Shown: positions 47,619 through 57,038 of the stretch, piece by piece | Layout of the letters: each line of letters starts with the position of its first letter | Position numbering within the stretch: the first letter of the stretch is position 1 | Source: Enterococcus canintestini | Lineage (GTDB): Bacteria; Bacillota; Bacilli; Lactobacillales; Enterococcaceae | Length of the DNA stretch: 64,000 nucleotides | Direction: 5' to 3' | Assembly (NCBI RefSeq): GCF_001885735.1 | Contig: NZ_JXKG01000004.1 | Coordinates: 1 to 64,000 of the forward strand | The notes under the pieces: model-generated | Told to the model about the DNA's origin: nothing | Databases searched by the model: none | Seen by the model: the letters and a program-made list of their open reading frames with translations, nothing else | Program-made: the position numbers and the translations under genes

Positions 47619-50600
47619 GTGTATTTAAAGAAAATTGAAATCGCAGGCTTCAAATCTTTTGCAGATCGCACCGTAATTGATTTTGAAAATAGCGTAACAG
47701 CCGTTGTAGGGCCTAACGGTAGTGGAAAAAGCAATATCACTGAAGCAATTCGTTGGGTCTTAGGCGAACAATCAGCTAAAAGTTTGCGAGGAGGCAAAAT
47801 GCCAGATATTATTTTTGCCGGTTCAGATTCTCGCAAGCCCTTAAATATTGCCGAAGTGACAGTTGTACTAGATAATAGCGATCATTATTTACCCCTTGAT
47901 TATAGTGAAATTAGTGTGACGCGCCGTTTGCGTCGGAGTGGTGAAAGTGATTTTTATATCAATAAACAAAGCTGCCGCTTAAAAGATATTCAAGATTTGT
48001 TTATGGACTCAGGCCTTGGCAAAGAGTCTTTTTCTATCATTTCCCAAGGTAAAGTAGAAGCGATTTTTGCGAGTAAACCAGAGGATCGGCGCGGTATTTT
48101 TGAAGAAGCAGCTGGTGTTTTAAAATACAAACAGCGTAAGAAAAAAGCTGAGCAAAAATTATTTGAAACAGAAGATAATTTAAGTCGAGTACAAGATATC
48201 GTTTATGAATTAGAAGATCAATTGACACCGCTAAAAGAACAAAGTCAAGCGGCCAAAGAGTTTTTGCGCTTAAAAGAAGCGTTGAAGCGAATTGATGTTG
48301 CGCAGACAGTGACAGAAATTAAAATGACAAAAACCGCTTGGGATGACGCCGAGCATAATTTGCAACAATTAAACAAAGCGCTACAAGCTTTAACAAGTAA
48401 AATGACCGCTGCTGAAAACCAATTACAATTAAAACGACAAAAACGACAAGAATTGGATCAATGGCTAGAGACCGCTAATCAGCAGTTGCTTTTGCTAACT
48501 GAAAGTTTAAAACAAGCTGAAGGACAACGAGAAGTGCTTTTGGAACGCTCCAAGCATACCCAACGCAGTTTTGCCGAATATGAAGAAAATTTGGCGGAAA
48601 ACAATGAAAAGATAACGCAACTAGAAGATAAAAAGCAAAAAATTATTCAAGAACTTTCCACTAAAAACGGTCAAGTGCAACAATTAGAAACAGAAGTTAG
48701 TGGGTTAAAAGAAACATTAACCCGTTTGCAAAAATCGACTAAAGAGCTTTTAGAAGAATTACGGGCTCAATACGTTGAAAAAATGCAAGAACATGCGAAT
48801 ATCGGCAATGAGCTAAAGTATTTGGAGCGTCAATATTTACAAGAACATGCTAAAAATCAAAAAACAATTACGAAACAAGGCGAGCTACATCAACAAACGG
48901 CAACACTGTCTGTTCAAAAAAACGAGTTAGAAGAAAAATTGACAGAAGCCGAAAATACGTTGGCAGAACAGCGGAAAAATTATATTTTAGTACAACAACA
49001 AGCCCAAAAGTTACAACAAGAATTTGAAACAGAACAAAAGAAAATGTATAGCTTGATGCAACAAGTGCAACAAGTACGGGCCAAACAAAAGAGTCTGCAA
49101 GATATTCAAGATAATTACACTGGTTTTTATCAAGGTGTTAAAATCGTCTTGCAAAACAAAGAAAAACTTTCAGGAATTGTAGGTGCTGTAGCCGAGCTGA
49201 TTCAAGTACCAGCCGAATATACTTTAGCCATTGAAACAGCATTAGGTGGCGCTGCGCAACACGTGGTGGTAGAAAATGAAGGGGATGCTAGACAGGCGAT
49301 TACTTTCTTAAAACAACGCCAAGGAGGACGGGCAACCTTCTTACCTATGACCACGATAAAAGGACGTCATTTGAGTGAAACTGTGGTAAATCAGGCTACT
49401 AGAAATCAGGGCTTTTTAGGTGTTGCAAATGAATTAGTCCAGGTTGCACCAGAATTACAAGCAATTTGTGATAATTTACTTGGAGCGATATTAATCGCCC
49501 AAGATCTAACCAGTGCCAATGAAATTGCCCGTGACATCCAATATCGTTATCGGGTGGTCTCCCTTGAAGGGGATGTCATGAATGCCGGCGGTTCCATGAC
49601 TGGTGGGGCCACTAAACGGGGCAACCAAGGCAGTTTGTTTAGTCAAACCAATGAGCTGCAAAATTTAACTGCTCAATTACAGACGTTAGAAACACGACTG
49701 CAAGCGACGGAAAAACAAGTTCAATTAATTGAAACTAGAAAAACGCAAAAAGCATCTGCCCTAGAAGAATTACGAACTAGTGGGGAAAGTGCTCGCTTAG
49801 CAGAACAAGAATTAGGCAACCAAATCAAAAACGTTACGAATGAATTGCAACGTTTAGAAAAAGAACAAAAAGTATTTGCTTATGAAAATCGTGAAGTACA
49901 GCAATTTTTGACCGACTACGAAGAACAAAAAGCAGAATTGACTGCAAAACAAGCCCAAGTAGATAGTCAAAGAGAAAGCATTAATTTAGAAATTAAACAA
50001 CTAACAGAACAAGAAGATGTCATTGAAGCCAAACGACAAGCAGCTAGTAGCGCACTCGCTGAACAACAAGCAGAATTGGCAGTTGCTTTGGAACAAGTCA
50101 GCCACTTAAAAGAGGCTCTTAAAACCAACGACATCGCCTTACAAGAAACCAACACCCGCAAAGAAAGCCTCGAACGGCAAATGGCGGCACTAAATTCTAA
50201 TTCAGGTGATCATGAATTATCAGAAGAAGCGCTGCAACAAAAAGTTACTCAATTGGATCAGCGTAAGAATGATTTGGAACAAGAATTAAGTGAAAAAAGA
50301 CAAGAACGAAGTGATTTGCAGCAGATCATCACAAAAGCAGATGATGAAATTGCGCAATTGAATGTGGAACAAAAAACATTATTATCGCAAAAAACGAAAG
50401 AAGAAGTCGCAAAAAATCGTGCGGATATTCATTTGGATAATTTATTAACTTATTTACAAGAAGAATACAGTATGACCTATGAGTTAGCTGCCAAAGAATA
50501 TGATGAAGTAGAAGATACAGAACAGGCTAAAAATGAAATTCAACGCTATAAACGCGATATTGACCGTTTAGGGCCGGTGAATTTAAATGCGATTGAACAA

Positions 50601-51200
50601 TATGAACAGGTATTAGAACGCTATACTTTCTTAACCAGTCAGCGAGATGATTTACTTGCTGCTAAAGATCAGTTGTTTAAGACAATGGATGAGATGGATG
50701 AAGAAGTAAAGATCCGTTTTGGTGAAATTTTTGAAGCCATCCGCTTACGGTTTAAAGAAGTTTTCCCACAAATGTTTGGTGGCGGTCGAGCGGAATTAAT
50801 GTTAACCGATCCAACTGATTTGCTAAATACAGGGATTGAAATTGAAGCCCAGCCTCCAGGTAAAAAACTGCAAAATCTTAGTCTGCTTTCTGGAGGGGAA
50901 AGAGCTTTAACTGCGATTGCATTATTATTTTCCATTATACAAGTGCGACCGGTTCCTTTTTGCGTGTTGGATGAAGTTGAAGCAGCCCTTGATGAAGCAA
51001 ACGTCACGCGTTTTGGTCACTATTTAAGTCGTTTCCAAGACGACACCCAATTTATTGTGGTAACCCATCGTAAAGGAACGATGGAAGCTGCTGATGTCTT
51101 ATATGGGGTGACGATGCAAGAATCAGGTGTTTCTAAAATTGTTTCAGTACGCCTAGAAGATGTTAGTGAAGGTGGCAAAATTAAAAACGAAAGTAAATAA
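47619..51200 (+). CDS. smc: Chromosome segregation ATPase SMC
   Basis: SMC is the condensin ATPase that compacts and separates chromosomes with ScpA/ScpB. It is 1193 aa: N-terminal Walker A GPNGSGKSN (about 32-40), a first coiled coil (about 170-500), a hinge (about 510-670) with GGRATFLPMTTIKG and GGSMTGG, a second coiled coil, and the C-terminal signature LLSGGERALTAIA and Walker B CVLDEVEAALDEANV. GTG start after GGGGGCCCGGAG; the ribosome-binding site is less clear than usual. Confidence 0.97.
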   Translation: MYLKKIEIAGFKSFADRTVIDFENSVTAVVGPNGSGKSNITEAIRWVLGEQSAKSLRGGKMPDIIFAGSDSRKPLNIAEVTVVLDNSDHYLPLDYSEISVTRRLRRSGESDFYINKQSCRLKDIQDLFMDSGLGKESFSIISQGKVEAIFASKPEDRRGIFEEAAGVLKYKQRKKKAEQKLFETEDNLSRVQDIVYELEDQLTPLKEQSQAAKEFLRLKEALKRIDVAQTVTEIKMTKTAWDDAEHNLQQLNKALQALTSKMTAAENQLQLKRQKRQELDQWLETANQQLLLLTESLKQAEGQREVLLERSKHTQRSFAEYEENLAENNEKITQLEDKKQKIIQELSTKNGQVQQLETEVSGLKETLTRLQKSTKELLEELRAQYVEKMQEHANIGNELKYLERQYLQEHAKNQKTITKQGELHQQTATLSVQKNELEEKLTEAENTLAEQRKNYILVQQQAQKLQQEFETEQKKMYSLMQQVQQVRAKQKSLQDIQDNYTGFYQGVKIVLQNKEKLSGIVGAVAELIQVPAEYTLAIETALGGAAQHVVVENEGDARQAITFLKQRQGGRATFLPMTTIKGRHLSETVVNQATRNQGFLGVANELVQVAPELQAICDNLLGAILIAQDLTSANEIARDIQYRYRVVSLEGDVMNAGGSMTGGATKRGNQGSLFSQTNELQNLTAQLQTLETRLQATEKQVQLIETRKTQKASALEELRTSGESARLAEQELGNQIKNVTNELQRLEKEQKVFAYENREVQQFLTDYEEQKAELTAKQAQVDSQRESINLEIKQLTEQEDVIEAKRQAASSALAEQQAELAVALEQVSHLKEALKTNDIALQETNTRKESLERQMAALNSNSGDHELSEEALQQKVTQLDQRKNDLEQELSEKRQERSDLQQIITKADDEIAQLNVEQKTLLSQKTKEEVAKNRADIHLDNLLTYLQEEYSMTYELAAKEYDEVEDTEQAKNEIQRYKRDIDRLGPVNLNAIEQYEQVLERYTFLTSQRDDLLAAKDQLFKTMDEMDEEVKIRFGEIFEAIRLRFKEVFPQMFGGGRAELMLTDPTDLLNTGIEIEAQPPGKKLQNLSLLSGGERALTAIALLFSIIQVRPVPFCVLDEVEAALDEANVTRFGHYLSRFQDDTQFIVVTHRKGTMEAADVLYGVTMQESGVSKIVSVRLEDVSEGGKIKNESK

Positions 51201-51233
51201 AGCGTTAGAATTTTTGATAAGGAGTCTAGTTCA

Positions 51234-52043
51234 TTGATTAAGATGATTGCCATCGATTTAGATGGAACGTTGTTAGATAACAATAAGAAAATCAGTCCCC
51301 GCAATAAAGCAGCATTAGCCAAAGCAAAAGCACAAGGTGTTAAAATTGTGTTATGTACAGGACGACCATTGCGGGCAATCCGGCCTTATTTAGAAGAATT
51401 GCAATTAAAAGAAGCTGGGGATTATAGTATCACTTTTAATGGTGGTTTAGTTCAAAAAAATGATACTGGTGAAGTCATGGCAAAATCCACTTTAAGTTAT
51501 GCCAATGTCAAAGAATTAATCGCATTGGCTGAATCATTAGAGTTACCTTTAGATGTTGTTTCAGATGAGATTGTCTATGTTTTACCAACTGATCCAAATC
51601 ATGAGTCGATTTATGCAAAACTAAACCCATTATTGCATTTTGAGCCATTTACAACAGCCGCGTTAACAGAAGATTTATTATACAATAAGGCAGTTGTAGC
51701 TTTTGAGCAGAGTTATTTGGATCAGCAGTTGGCAAAAATTCCAGCTGCATTAAATGAACGCTATGAAATTATTAAAACCCGCGATGTTTTACTTGAATTT
51801 ATGCCAAAAGGTGTCACGAAAGCTTATGGCTGTCAATTGTTAGCGCAACATTTGAACATTACTGCTGCTGAAGTTATGGCAATTGGGGATGAAGAAAATG
51901 ATCTACCAATGATTGAATATGCCGGCTTAGGTGTCGCGATGGAAAATGCTGTTCCTATGGTAAAGGCTGCTGCGAATGTGGTGACCGCTAGTAATACAGA
52001 TGATGGTGTGGCACAAGTAGTTGAAAAATACGTGTTACAATAA
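51234..52043 (+). CDS. HAD-superfamily Cof-type phosphatase
   Basis: A 269-aa phosphatase of the HAD IIB (Cof) class, probably acting on sugar phosphates or nucleotide derivatives in the cytoplasm. Motif I is DLDGTLLD (about 8-15), motif II is CTGRP, the cap lies about 85-190, and motif IV is IGDEENDLPMI. TTG start 10 nt after AAGGAG; a later in-frame ATG (51243) is too far from it. It lies between smc and ftsY and is probably cotranscribed. Confidence 0.88.
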   Translation: MIKMIAIDLDGTLLDNNKKISPRNKAALAKAKAQGVKIVLCTGRPLRAIRPYLEELQLKEAGDYSITFNGGLVQKNDTGEVMAKSTLSYANVKELIALAESLELPLDVVSDEIVYVLPTDPNHESIYAKLNPLLHFEPFTTAALTEDLLYNKAVVAFEQSYLDQQLAKIPAALNERYEIIKTRDVLLEFMPKGVTKAYGCQLLAQHLNITAAEVMAIGDEENDLPMIEYAGLGVAMENAVPMVKAAANVVTASNTDDGVAQVVEKYVLQ

Positions 52044-52075
52044 ATGAAATACAAATTGTTAGAAGGAGGTTTACG

Positions 52076-53566
52076 ATGGGCTTTTTCGATAAAATAAAAA
52101 AGGCGTTGATGGGAGAAACTGAAACCAAAACGTCTGAAGAAGTAAAAGAGCAACAAACACCAGTCGATACGACAGAAAATGAAAGTGAACAAGTGTCTCC
52201 TAAGACTGAAGAGACGCCTGAAAATGCGCCAATAACATCAGAAAAAACTGCGGAAGAAAATCAAAAGGCTGACATTAAGACAGTTGGCGCAGAAAATTCT
52301 GAAGTAGAAAACTCTGAAGCAGAAAATTCACAGATGAAAGAAGCAGTGGACTCTCTGGCTAAAATGCCAGTGGATGAAAAAGAAACGACGGTGACAAAAG
52401 AACCAGCATCAGTCACTAAAGCGGCTGATCAAACACCCAGTGATCAAACGCCTGCTGATCAAACATCAACGCAAATTTCAGAGGCGACTGTTGAAAAACA
52501 AGTACAAACAGATGATAACCAAACACTAGCGCCAGAGCCTTCAACTGTTAAAGCGCCAGATGCAACAAATTTAGCATCAGAAGAAGAAAAACAAGTTGAA
52601 GAAATTAAAGAACCACTTGCTTCTGATAACGTCCAAGCAAAATATGATAAAGGTTTAAAAAAATCTCGTAAGACTTTTGGTCAACGTTTAAATGAATTAT
52701 TTGCCAATTTCCGTAGCGTTGATGAAGAATTTTTTGAAGAAGTAGAAGAGACATTAATCGGAGCGGATGTCGGTTTTGAAGCGGCGATGAAAATTGCGGA
52801 TGATTTAAGACAAGAAGTGAAATTAAGAAACGTAAAAAAACCGGCTGAAGTTCAAAATGTCATGATTGAAAAAATGGTAGATTTATATGATGAAGCCGGT
52901 ACAGATGAAGTTAATACGCTGAACATTCAACCCGATGGCTTAACGGTAATGCTTTTTGTTGGAGTCAATGGCGTGGGAAAAACAACGAGTATCGGTAAAC
53001 TTGCATATGAATATAAACAAGCAGGTAAAAAAGTGTTACTAGCAGCTGCGGATACTTTTCGAGCTGGTGCAATTGATCAATTGGTTGTCTGGGGACAGCG
53101 GGCTGGTGTAGAAGTTGTCAGAGGAAATGCTGGTGGTGATCCAGCAGCAGTCGTTTATGATGCCATGGCCAAAGCCAAAGAACAAAATGCGGATATCTTA
53201 TTAGTGGATACGGCTGGCCGCTTACAAAATAAAGTCAATTTGATGAACGAGTTGGAAAAAATCAAACGGGTAATCAAAAGAGAAGCACCAACCGCTCCTC
53301 ATGAAGTATTATTAGTTTTAGATGCTACAACGGGTCAAAATGCGATGGTTCAAGCCAAACAGTTTAAAGAAACTACCGACGTTACCGGTCTAATTTTAAC
53401 CAAGTTAGATGGAACGGCAAAAGGCGGGATCGTATTAGCTATTCGCAATGAGTTGCATTTGCCGGTAAAATTAGTTGGCTTAGGAGAAGGCATTGATGAT
53501 TTAGAACCTTTTGATCCTAATGAATTTATTGTGGGCTTATTTAAAGGTTTAATCAAAGACGTTTAA
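52076..53566 (+). CDS. ftsY: Signal recognition particle receptor FtsY
   Basis: FtsY is the SRP receptor GTPase that hands ribosomes to SecY. It is 496 aa: an unusually long acidic low-complexity N-terminal A region (about 10-185) with internal repeats of ENSEAENS and DQTP type, then the NG domain (about 195-495) with GVNGVGKTT, DTAGRLQNK, TKLDGTAKGG and the C-terminal GEGIDDLEPFD. AGAAGGAGG precedes the ATG. Confidence 0.96.
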   Translation: MGFFDKIKKALMGETETKTSEEVKEQQTPVDTTENESEQVSPKTEETPENAPITSEKTAEENQKADIKTVGAENSEVENSEAENSQMKEAVDSLAKMPVDEKETTVTKEPASVTKAADQTPSDQTPADQTSTQISEATVEKQVQTDDNQTLAPEPSTVKAPDATNLASEEEKQVEEIKEPLASDNVQAKYDKGLKKSRKTFGQRLNELFANFRSVDEEFFEEVEETLIGADVGFEAAMKIADDLRQEVKLRNVKKPAEVQNVMIEKMVDLYDEAGTDEVNTLNIQPDGLTVMLFVGVNGVGKTTSIGKLAYEYKQAGKKVLLAAADTFRAGAIDQLVVWGQRAGVEVVRGNAGGDPAAVVYDAMAKAKEQNADILLVDTAGRLQNKVNLMNELEKIKRVIKREAPTAPHEVLLVLDATTGQNAMVQAKQFKETTDVTGLILTKLDGTAKGGIVLAIRNELHLPVKLVGLGEGIDDLEPFDPNEFIVGLFKGLIKDV

Positions 53567-53620
53567 GTGACTATTTGCAAAGTTTAAAGAAATACATTTG
53601 GAAATGAATGTTTCAGATTC

Positions 53621-53665
53621 AGGCGGAATTTTGCTTTTTATGGGTGCAAAATTTCGTCTTTATCT
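53621..53665 (+). terminator. Imperfect hairpin after ftsY, related to the phn-region repeats
   Basis: AGGCGGAATTTTGC and GCAAAATTTCGTCTT pair with few mismatches, followed by TATCTTTAATTT. The right arm shares the core AAAATTTCGTCTT with the repeat at 10514-10530. It is a likely terminator. Confidence 0.6.
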
Positions 53666-53713
53666 TTAATTTACAATAAACAAGTGCTGAGACACTTAAT
53701 TAGGAGGAAGGAT

Positions 53714-54370
53714 ATGACAAATACAAGTTTATTGAAACGATTACTCTTTTATTGCGGTTTCATTTTACTGCAAAATATCGTCTCCACCGTAGTATTTTTG
53801 CCCGGCGTTAGTGACGGTTTATTGGCTATCCTTAGTATTTTAGTGGGGGGAGGATTTATTTATTTTCTAATCACCCGCTACCAAAAACAATTAGCGACTT
53901 ATAACCCCCGTAAAATTGGAGAAACAAAAATTACAGGAAAATGGAAATATGTCCTCTTGGGTGTAGTGAGCATGTTTGCGGCTAATATTGTCTTAGGTAA
54001 TTTTTTATCTGAAACTACCGAAAATCAGGTGGGAATTAACCAAAGCTTTTTGGTCAATCCGATTACCATAACCGTTTATGGTGTTATCTTAGCGCCTATA
54101 ATTGAAGAATTACTTTTTCGTGGGATTTTTATGAATTACTTTTGGAATAAAGAAGAACCAACCGCTAAAATCTTTGCGGTCCTCACATCGGCATTGTTAT
54201 TTGGATTAATGCATGAACCGCGGCTTTCGGTTGCGCTGATCTTATATATGACTTTAGGAATCGTGTTAGCTTGTGTTTATCAAAAAACTGAGGATTTACG
54301 TTGTTCGATGATGGTTCACATGCTTTATAATGGTTTAGGCTTTCTGGGCATGTTTTTGACCTTAAAATAA
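53714..54370 (+). CDS. CPBP-family intramembrane metalloprotease
   Basis: A 218-aa membrane protein with about six helices and the CPBP (Abi/CAAX) motifs: EELLFRG (about 143-149), FGLMHEP (about 171-177) and a final histidine in MMVHMLYNGLG. Such proteases in lactic acid bacteria are linked to bacteriocin immunity or peptide maturation, but no bacteriocin gene is nearby. The start behind TAGGAGG fits better than an earlier in-frame one. Confidence 0.88.
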   Translation: MTNTSLLKRLLFYCGFILLQNIVSTVVFLPGVSDGLLAILSILVGGGFIYFLITRYQKQLATYNPRKIGETKITGKWKYVLLGVVSMFAANIVLGNFLSETTENQVGINQSFLVNPITITVYGVILAPIIEELLFRGIFMNYFWNKEEPTAKIFAVLTSALLFGLMHEPRLSVALILYMTLGIVLACVYQKTEDLRCSMMVHMLYNGLGFLGMFLTLK

Positions 54371-54377
54371 TACAATT

Positions 54378-54474
54378 AAAAAAGACCTAAAAGGATCGCG
54401 ACTAGTGGTAATAGCTAAAAGTCTAACTTTTTTTAGCTATCACAAACTGCTTGCTACTCTTTTAGGCCTTTTTT
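54378..54474. terminator. Long nested bidirectional terminator
   Basis: Outer arms AAAAAAGACCTAAAAG and CTTTTAGGCCTTTTTT pair with one mismatch; inside, ATAGCTAAA pairs with TTTAGCTAT. It lies between converging genes and has A and T runs on the proper sides for both. Confidence 0.82.
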
Positions 54475-54477
54475 GGG

Positions 54478-56289
54478 CTATGAGTTAAGGGTATCTTCTT
54501 TTTTTATAATGGGAATAATCAAACTAAAACACGTACCGGCAGGGGAGCTGGTTACTTCTAATAGCCAACTATTACGTTTAATGATGGAAGAGACGACAAA
54601 GAGTCCTAAGCCAGTACCTCCTTCTTCTTTGCGAGTAGTTAAAAAAGGAGTAAATATTTGATCTTGAATACTTTGATCTATGCCAGGACCATTATCTGAG
54701 ACTTGAATCATGGCCAAATTTTTATTTTGGTAAATAATCGCTTGGTTAGCGATTTTTTCCTGCATCGCAGCAGAAGGCGTTGTAAGAGAAACGGTAATAG
54801 TAGCATCTGCTCTTGCTTGGTAGGCGTTGGTGATTAAGTTATACAATAATACTTGGACGTCATCTTGTTGGAATAATGCATCTGCTTTAAGTTCAATATT
54901 TGCTTTAATTGTAACAGAACGGGGAATTAAAATTTTCATGACGGCAATCGCTTCTGTTACTGCGGCAGTCAGCGATTGAACTTTTTTTATTTGATCCTGT
55001 TCTTTTGAAAAATGCAAAATCCGTTGTGAAAGTTGTTGCCCTTTTTTAGCGGCAAAGTGCATATCTTTTAAATCTTCAAAGAGTTCGGGATCATCTTTAT
55101 ATTCTGTCATAAGCAATTCGATATTGCCAAGGAGCGGTGTTAAAAAATTATTCATATCATGTACAATTCCAGTGGTAACCAACCCGATTGTCTCCATTTT
55201 TGACTCTTGTAATAGCCTTTTTTCCAATTGATGTTTTTCACTTTCCAATTGTCTTTTGTCTTTTAGGCGTTGATTTTCATTTGCCACCTGTTGTTGTCTT
55301 GCATTTAAGCGAGCCATTAGCACCAACAAAGAAGCAACCATTAATAAAATGACTACTAACCCCAAATTAATCAGTAAATCGTGCAAAATCCAACCGTTAT
55401 CTTGATAAAAATCAGATGTATTTGCAATCACAAAGCGTTCCTCGCCAATTTTAACCCATTGAAAAGCATTCAGTTTTAAAACAGAAGTTAGATTTGATTC
55501 ATTCCACCAATAAGAGTGATAACTGAGACTACCTTTTTCATGTTGCTTTTGGTAGCGATCAAGCCTTTCTAAGTCCGTGTAGTCCAAATTGGGGAATTTT
55601 TTTTGACGACCAGTAATAATATTTAACCCAACCTGTTCTTTGGCTGGATGCATGACAACTTCCATTTTTTCATTTTTCATTAACGGATAACGCTGGTCAG
55701 TATCTGTTGGTTGAATTTTAGCTAAAAATAATTGCTCTAAGTTTAACGGGACCACCACTAATCCAACGCTTTCCTTTTTGGCGTTATAAATGGGATGATA
55801 AAGGTTAAAAAAAGAATTCTGATTGATAAAATAAGCTTTTCCATTTTGTGTTACTTGACCTTTTAAAGCATTCGAAAAAAAAGGATCTTGTTTTACTTTA
55901 TCTGCTAATTCATCATTTACTGTTGCATCTTCACTGGCAAAATGATGCTCTAGCTCTTGACCTGTTTTATCAAAAAGAAAGATACCTGCAAAAGCACTAT
56001 TGCGTTTAAAAAACTGTGACAAGAGATCATTTTGCTGCGGTAACTGTAAGGGGACGCTGGCATCAACAGTATCGATGATAAAGCTATCTAAGTCATTAGC
56101 GCTACTGGCGACTTCTGCGACAATTAGTTTGGTACTCACCTCATTGACCTGTTCTAATTGTGTTTTTCCCTTTTTTAAAGCCTCTTGTTGTATGTTATGA
56201 TAACTTAAAGCCGTGATAATGATGCCTAAAAAGGTAATGACCATCACAGTAATAAAAAGCGCATTCATTTTTTTAGTCAACTTTTTCAT
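54478..56289 (-). CDS. Membrane sensor histidine kinase with extracellular Cache-like domain
   Basis: A 603-aa sensor kinase. Helix 1 (about 8-30), an extracellular Cache-type sensor (about 31-300) with GIFLFDKTG and YHPIYNAKKESVGLVVVPL, helix 2 (about 303-327), a coiled coil (about 330-365), then the H-box GIVHDMNNFLTPLLGN with phosphorylated His377, the N-box NLITNAYQA, and G-boxes DNGPGID and GTGLGLFV. The HDMNN type of H-box resembles NtrB/hybrid-type kinases. It is divergent from, and 38 nt from, an OmpR-type regulator gene, its likely partner. The ligand is unknown. Neighbouring citrate genes make a small organic acid a candidate, by position only. Confidence 0.9.
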   Translation of the reverse strand: MKKLTKKMNALFITVMVITFLGIIITALSYHNIQQEALKKGKTQLEQVNEVSTKLIVAEVASSANDLDSFIIDTVDASVPLQLPQQNDLLSQFFKRNSAFAGIFLFDKTGQELEHHFASEDATVNDELADKVKQDPFFSNALKGQVTQNGKAYFINQNSFFNLYHPIYNAKKESVGLVVVPLNLEQLFLAKIQPTDTDQRYPLMKNEKMEVVMHPAKEQVGLNIITGRQKKFPNLDYTDLERLDRYQKQHEKGSLSYHSYWWNESNLTSVLKLNAFQWVKIGEERFVIANTSDFYQDNGWILHDLLINLGLVVILLMVASLLVLMARLNARQQQVANENQRLKDKRQLESEKHQLEKRLLQESKMETIGLVTTGIVHDMNNFLTPLLGNIELLMTEYKDDPELFEDLKDMHFAAKKGQQLSQRILHFSKEQDQIKKVQSLTAAVTEAIAVMKILIPRSVTIKANIELKADALFQQDDVQVLLYNLITNAYQARADATITVSLTTPSAAMQEKIANQAIIYQNKNLAMIQVSDNGPGIDQSIQDQIFTPFLTTRKEEGGTGLGLFVVSSIIKRNSWLLEVTSSPAGTCFSLIIPIIKKEDTLNS

Positions 56290-56327
56290 TTTTTAAAGCC
56301 TTTCATTTTAACTTGGAGGAATTCATA

Positions 56328-57038
56328 ATGCGGAGTGAAAAGATCTTAGTAGTTGATGATGATCCAGCAATTCGCCGTCTGATTTGGAAATCATTACAAG
56401 CAACCGGTATTTTAATTTATCAGAGTGATTCCATTGAAAAGACGATAGATATCATGAGTCGGGTAACATTTGATTTATTTTTACTGGATATCAGTTTAGA
56501 ATATGAAAACGACGGCTACCATTTAGCTCAAATGATTCGCAATGAAAATAGTGTGGTACCGATTATTTTTTTAAGTGGTAAAACCAAACAACAAGATATC
56601 GTAACCGGACTTGAAACCGGCGCAGATCTTTATTTAACGAAACCTTTTTCGCCAGCTATTTTAAAAGCGCAAGTGCTGGCTTCTTTAGACCGCAGTTTAG
56701 TGATTAAAAAACATACTGGTCAACAAGTGAAAACCAGTAGTATTTTAAAACTGGGTGAATTTACTTATGATAAAAAGCGCTATCAACTGTACAAAAATGA
56801 CGTAGCAGTGAAATTGTCTTCTAAAGAAATACAATTGATGCAATTTTTTATGGAAAATCCCAATCAAGTTTTTTCCAAAGAACAAATTTATCAAAGTGTT
56901 TGGAATGAAGAAAAAACCGATCCTAACACTATTATGGTCTTTATCAATCATTTACGCAACAAGATTGAAGCAGATCCCAAAAACGCAAAATATTTGCAGA
57001 CAGTGTGGGGAATCGGTTATACGTTTGTGACAGAATAG
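56328..57038 (+). CDS. OmpR/PhoB-family response regulator
   Basis: A 236-aa regulator: receiver domain (about 3-118) with DDD (10-12), phospho-acceptor Asp54 in LFLLDIS, and KPF; winged-helix DNA-binding domain (about 140-235) with SSKEIQLMQFFMENPNQVFS and VWGIGYTF. I use the ATG behind GGAGGAATTCATA; a TTG five codons earlier is less likely. It ends one base before the stop of citG on the opposite strand. Confidence 0.93.
   Translation: MRSEKILVVDDDPAIRRLIWKSLQATGILIYQSDSIEKTIDIMSRVTFDLFLLDISLEYENDGYHLAQMIRNENSVVPIIFLSGKTKQQDIVTGLETGADLYLTKPFSPAILKAQVLASLDRSLVIKKHTGQQVKTSSILKLGEFTYDKKRYQLYKNDVAVKLSSKEIQLMQFFMENPNQVFSKEQIYQSVWNEEKTDPNTIMVFINHLRNKIEADPKNAKYLQTVWGIGYTFVTE

Noticed and set aside
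54473-54661. Plus-strand frame of 62 codons inside the histidine kinase gene
   Set aside because: It overlaps a terminator and the conserved kinase domain on the other strand and has no ribosome-binding site.
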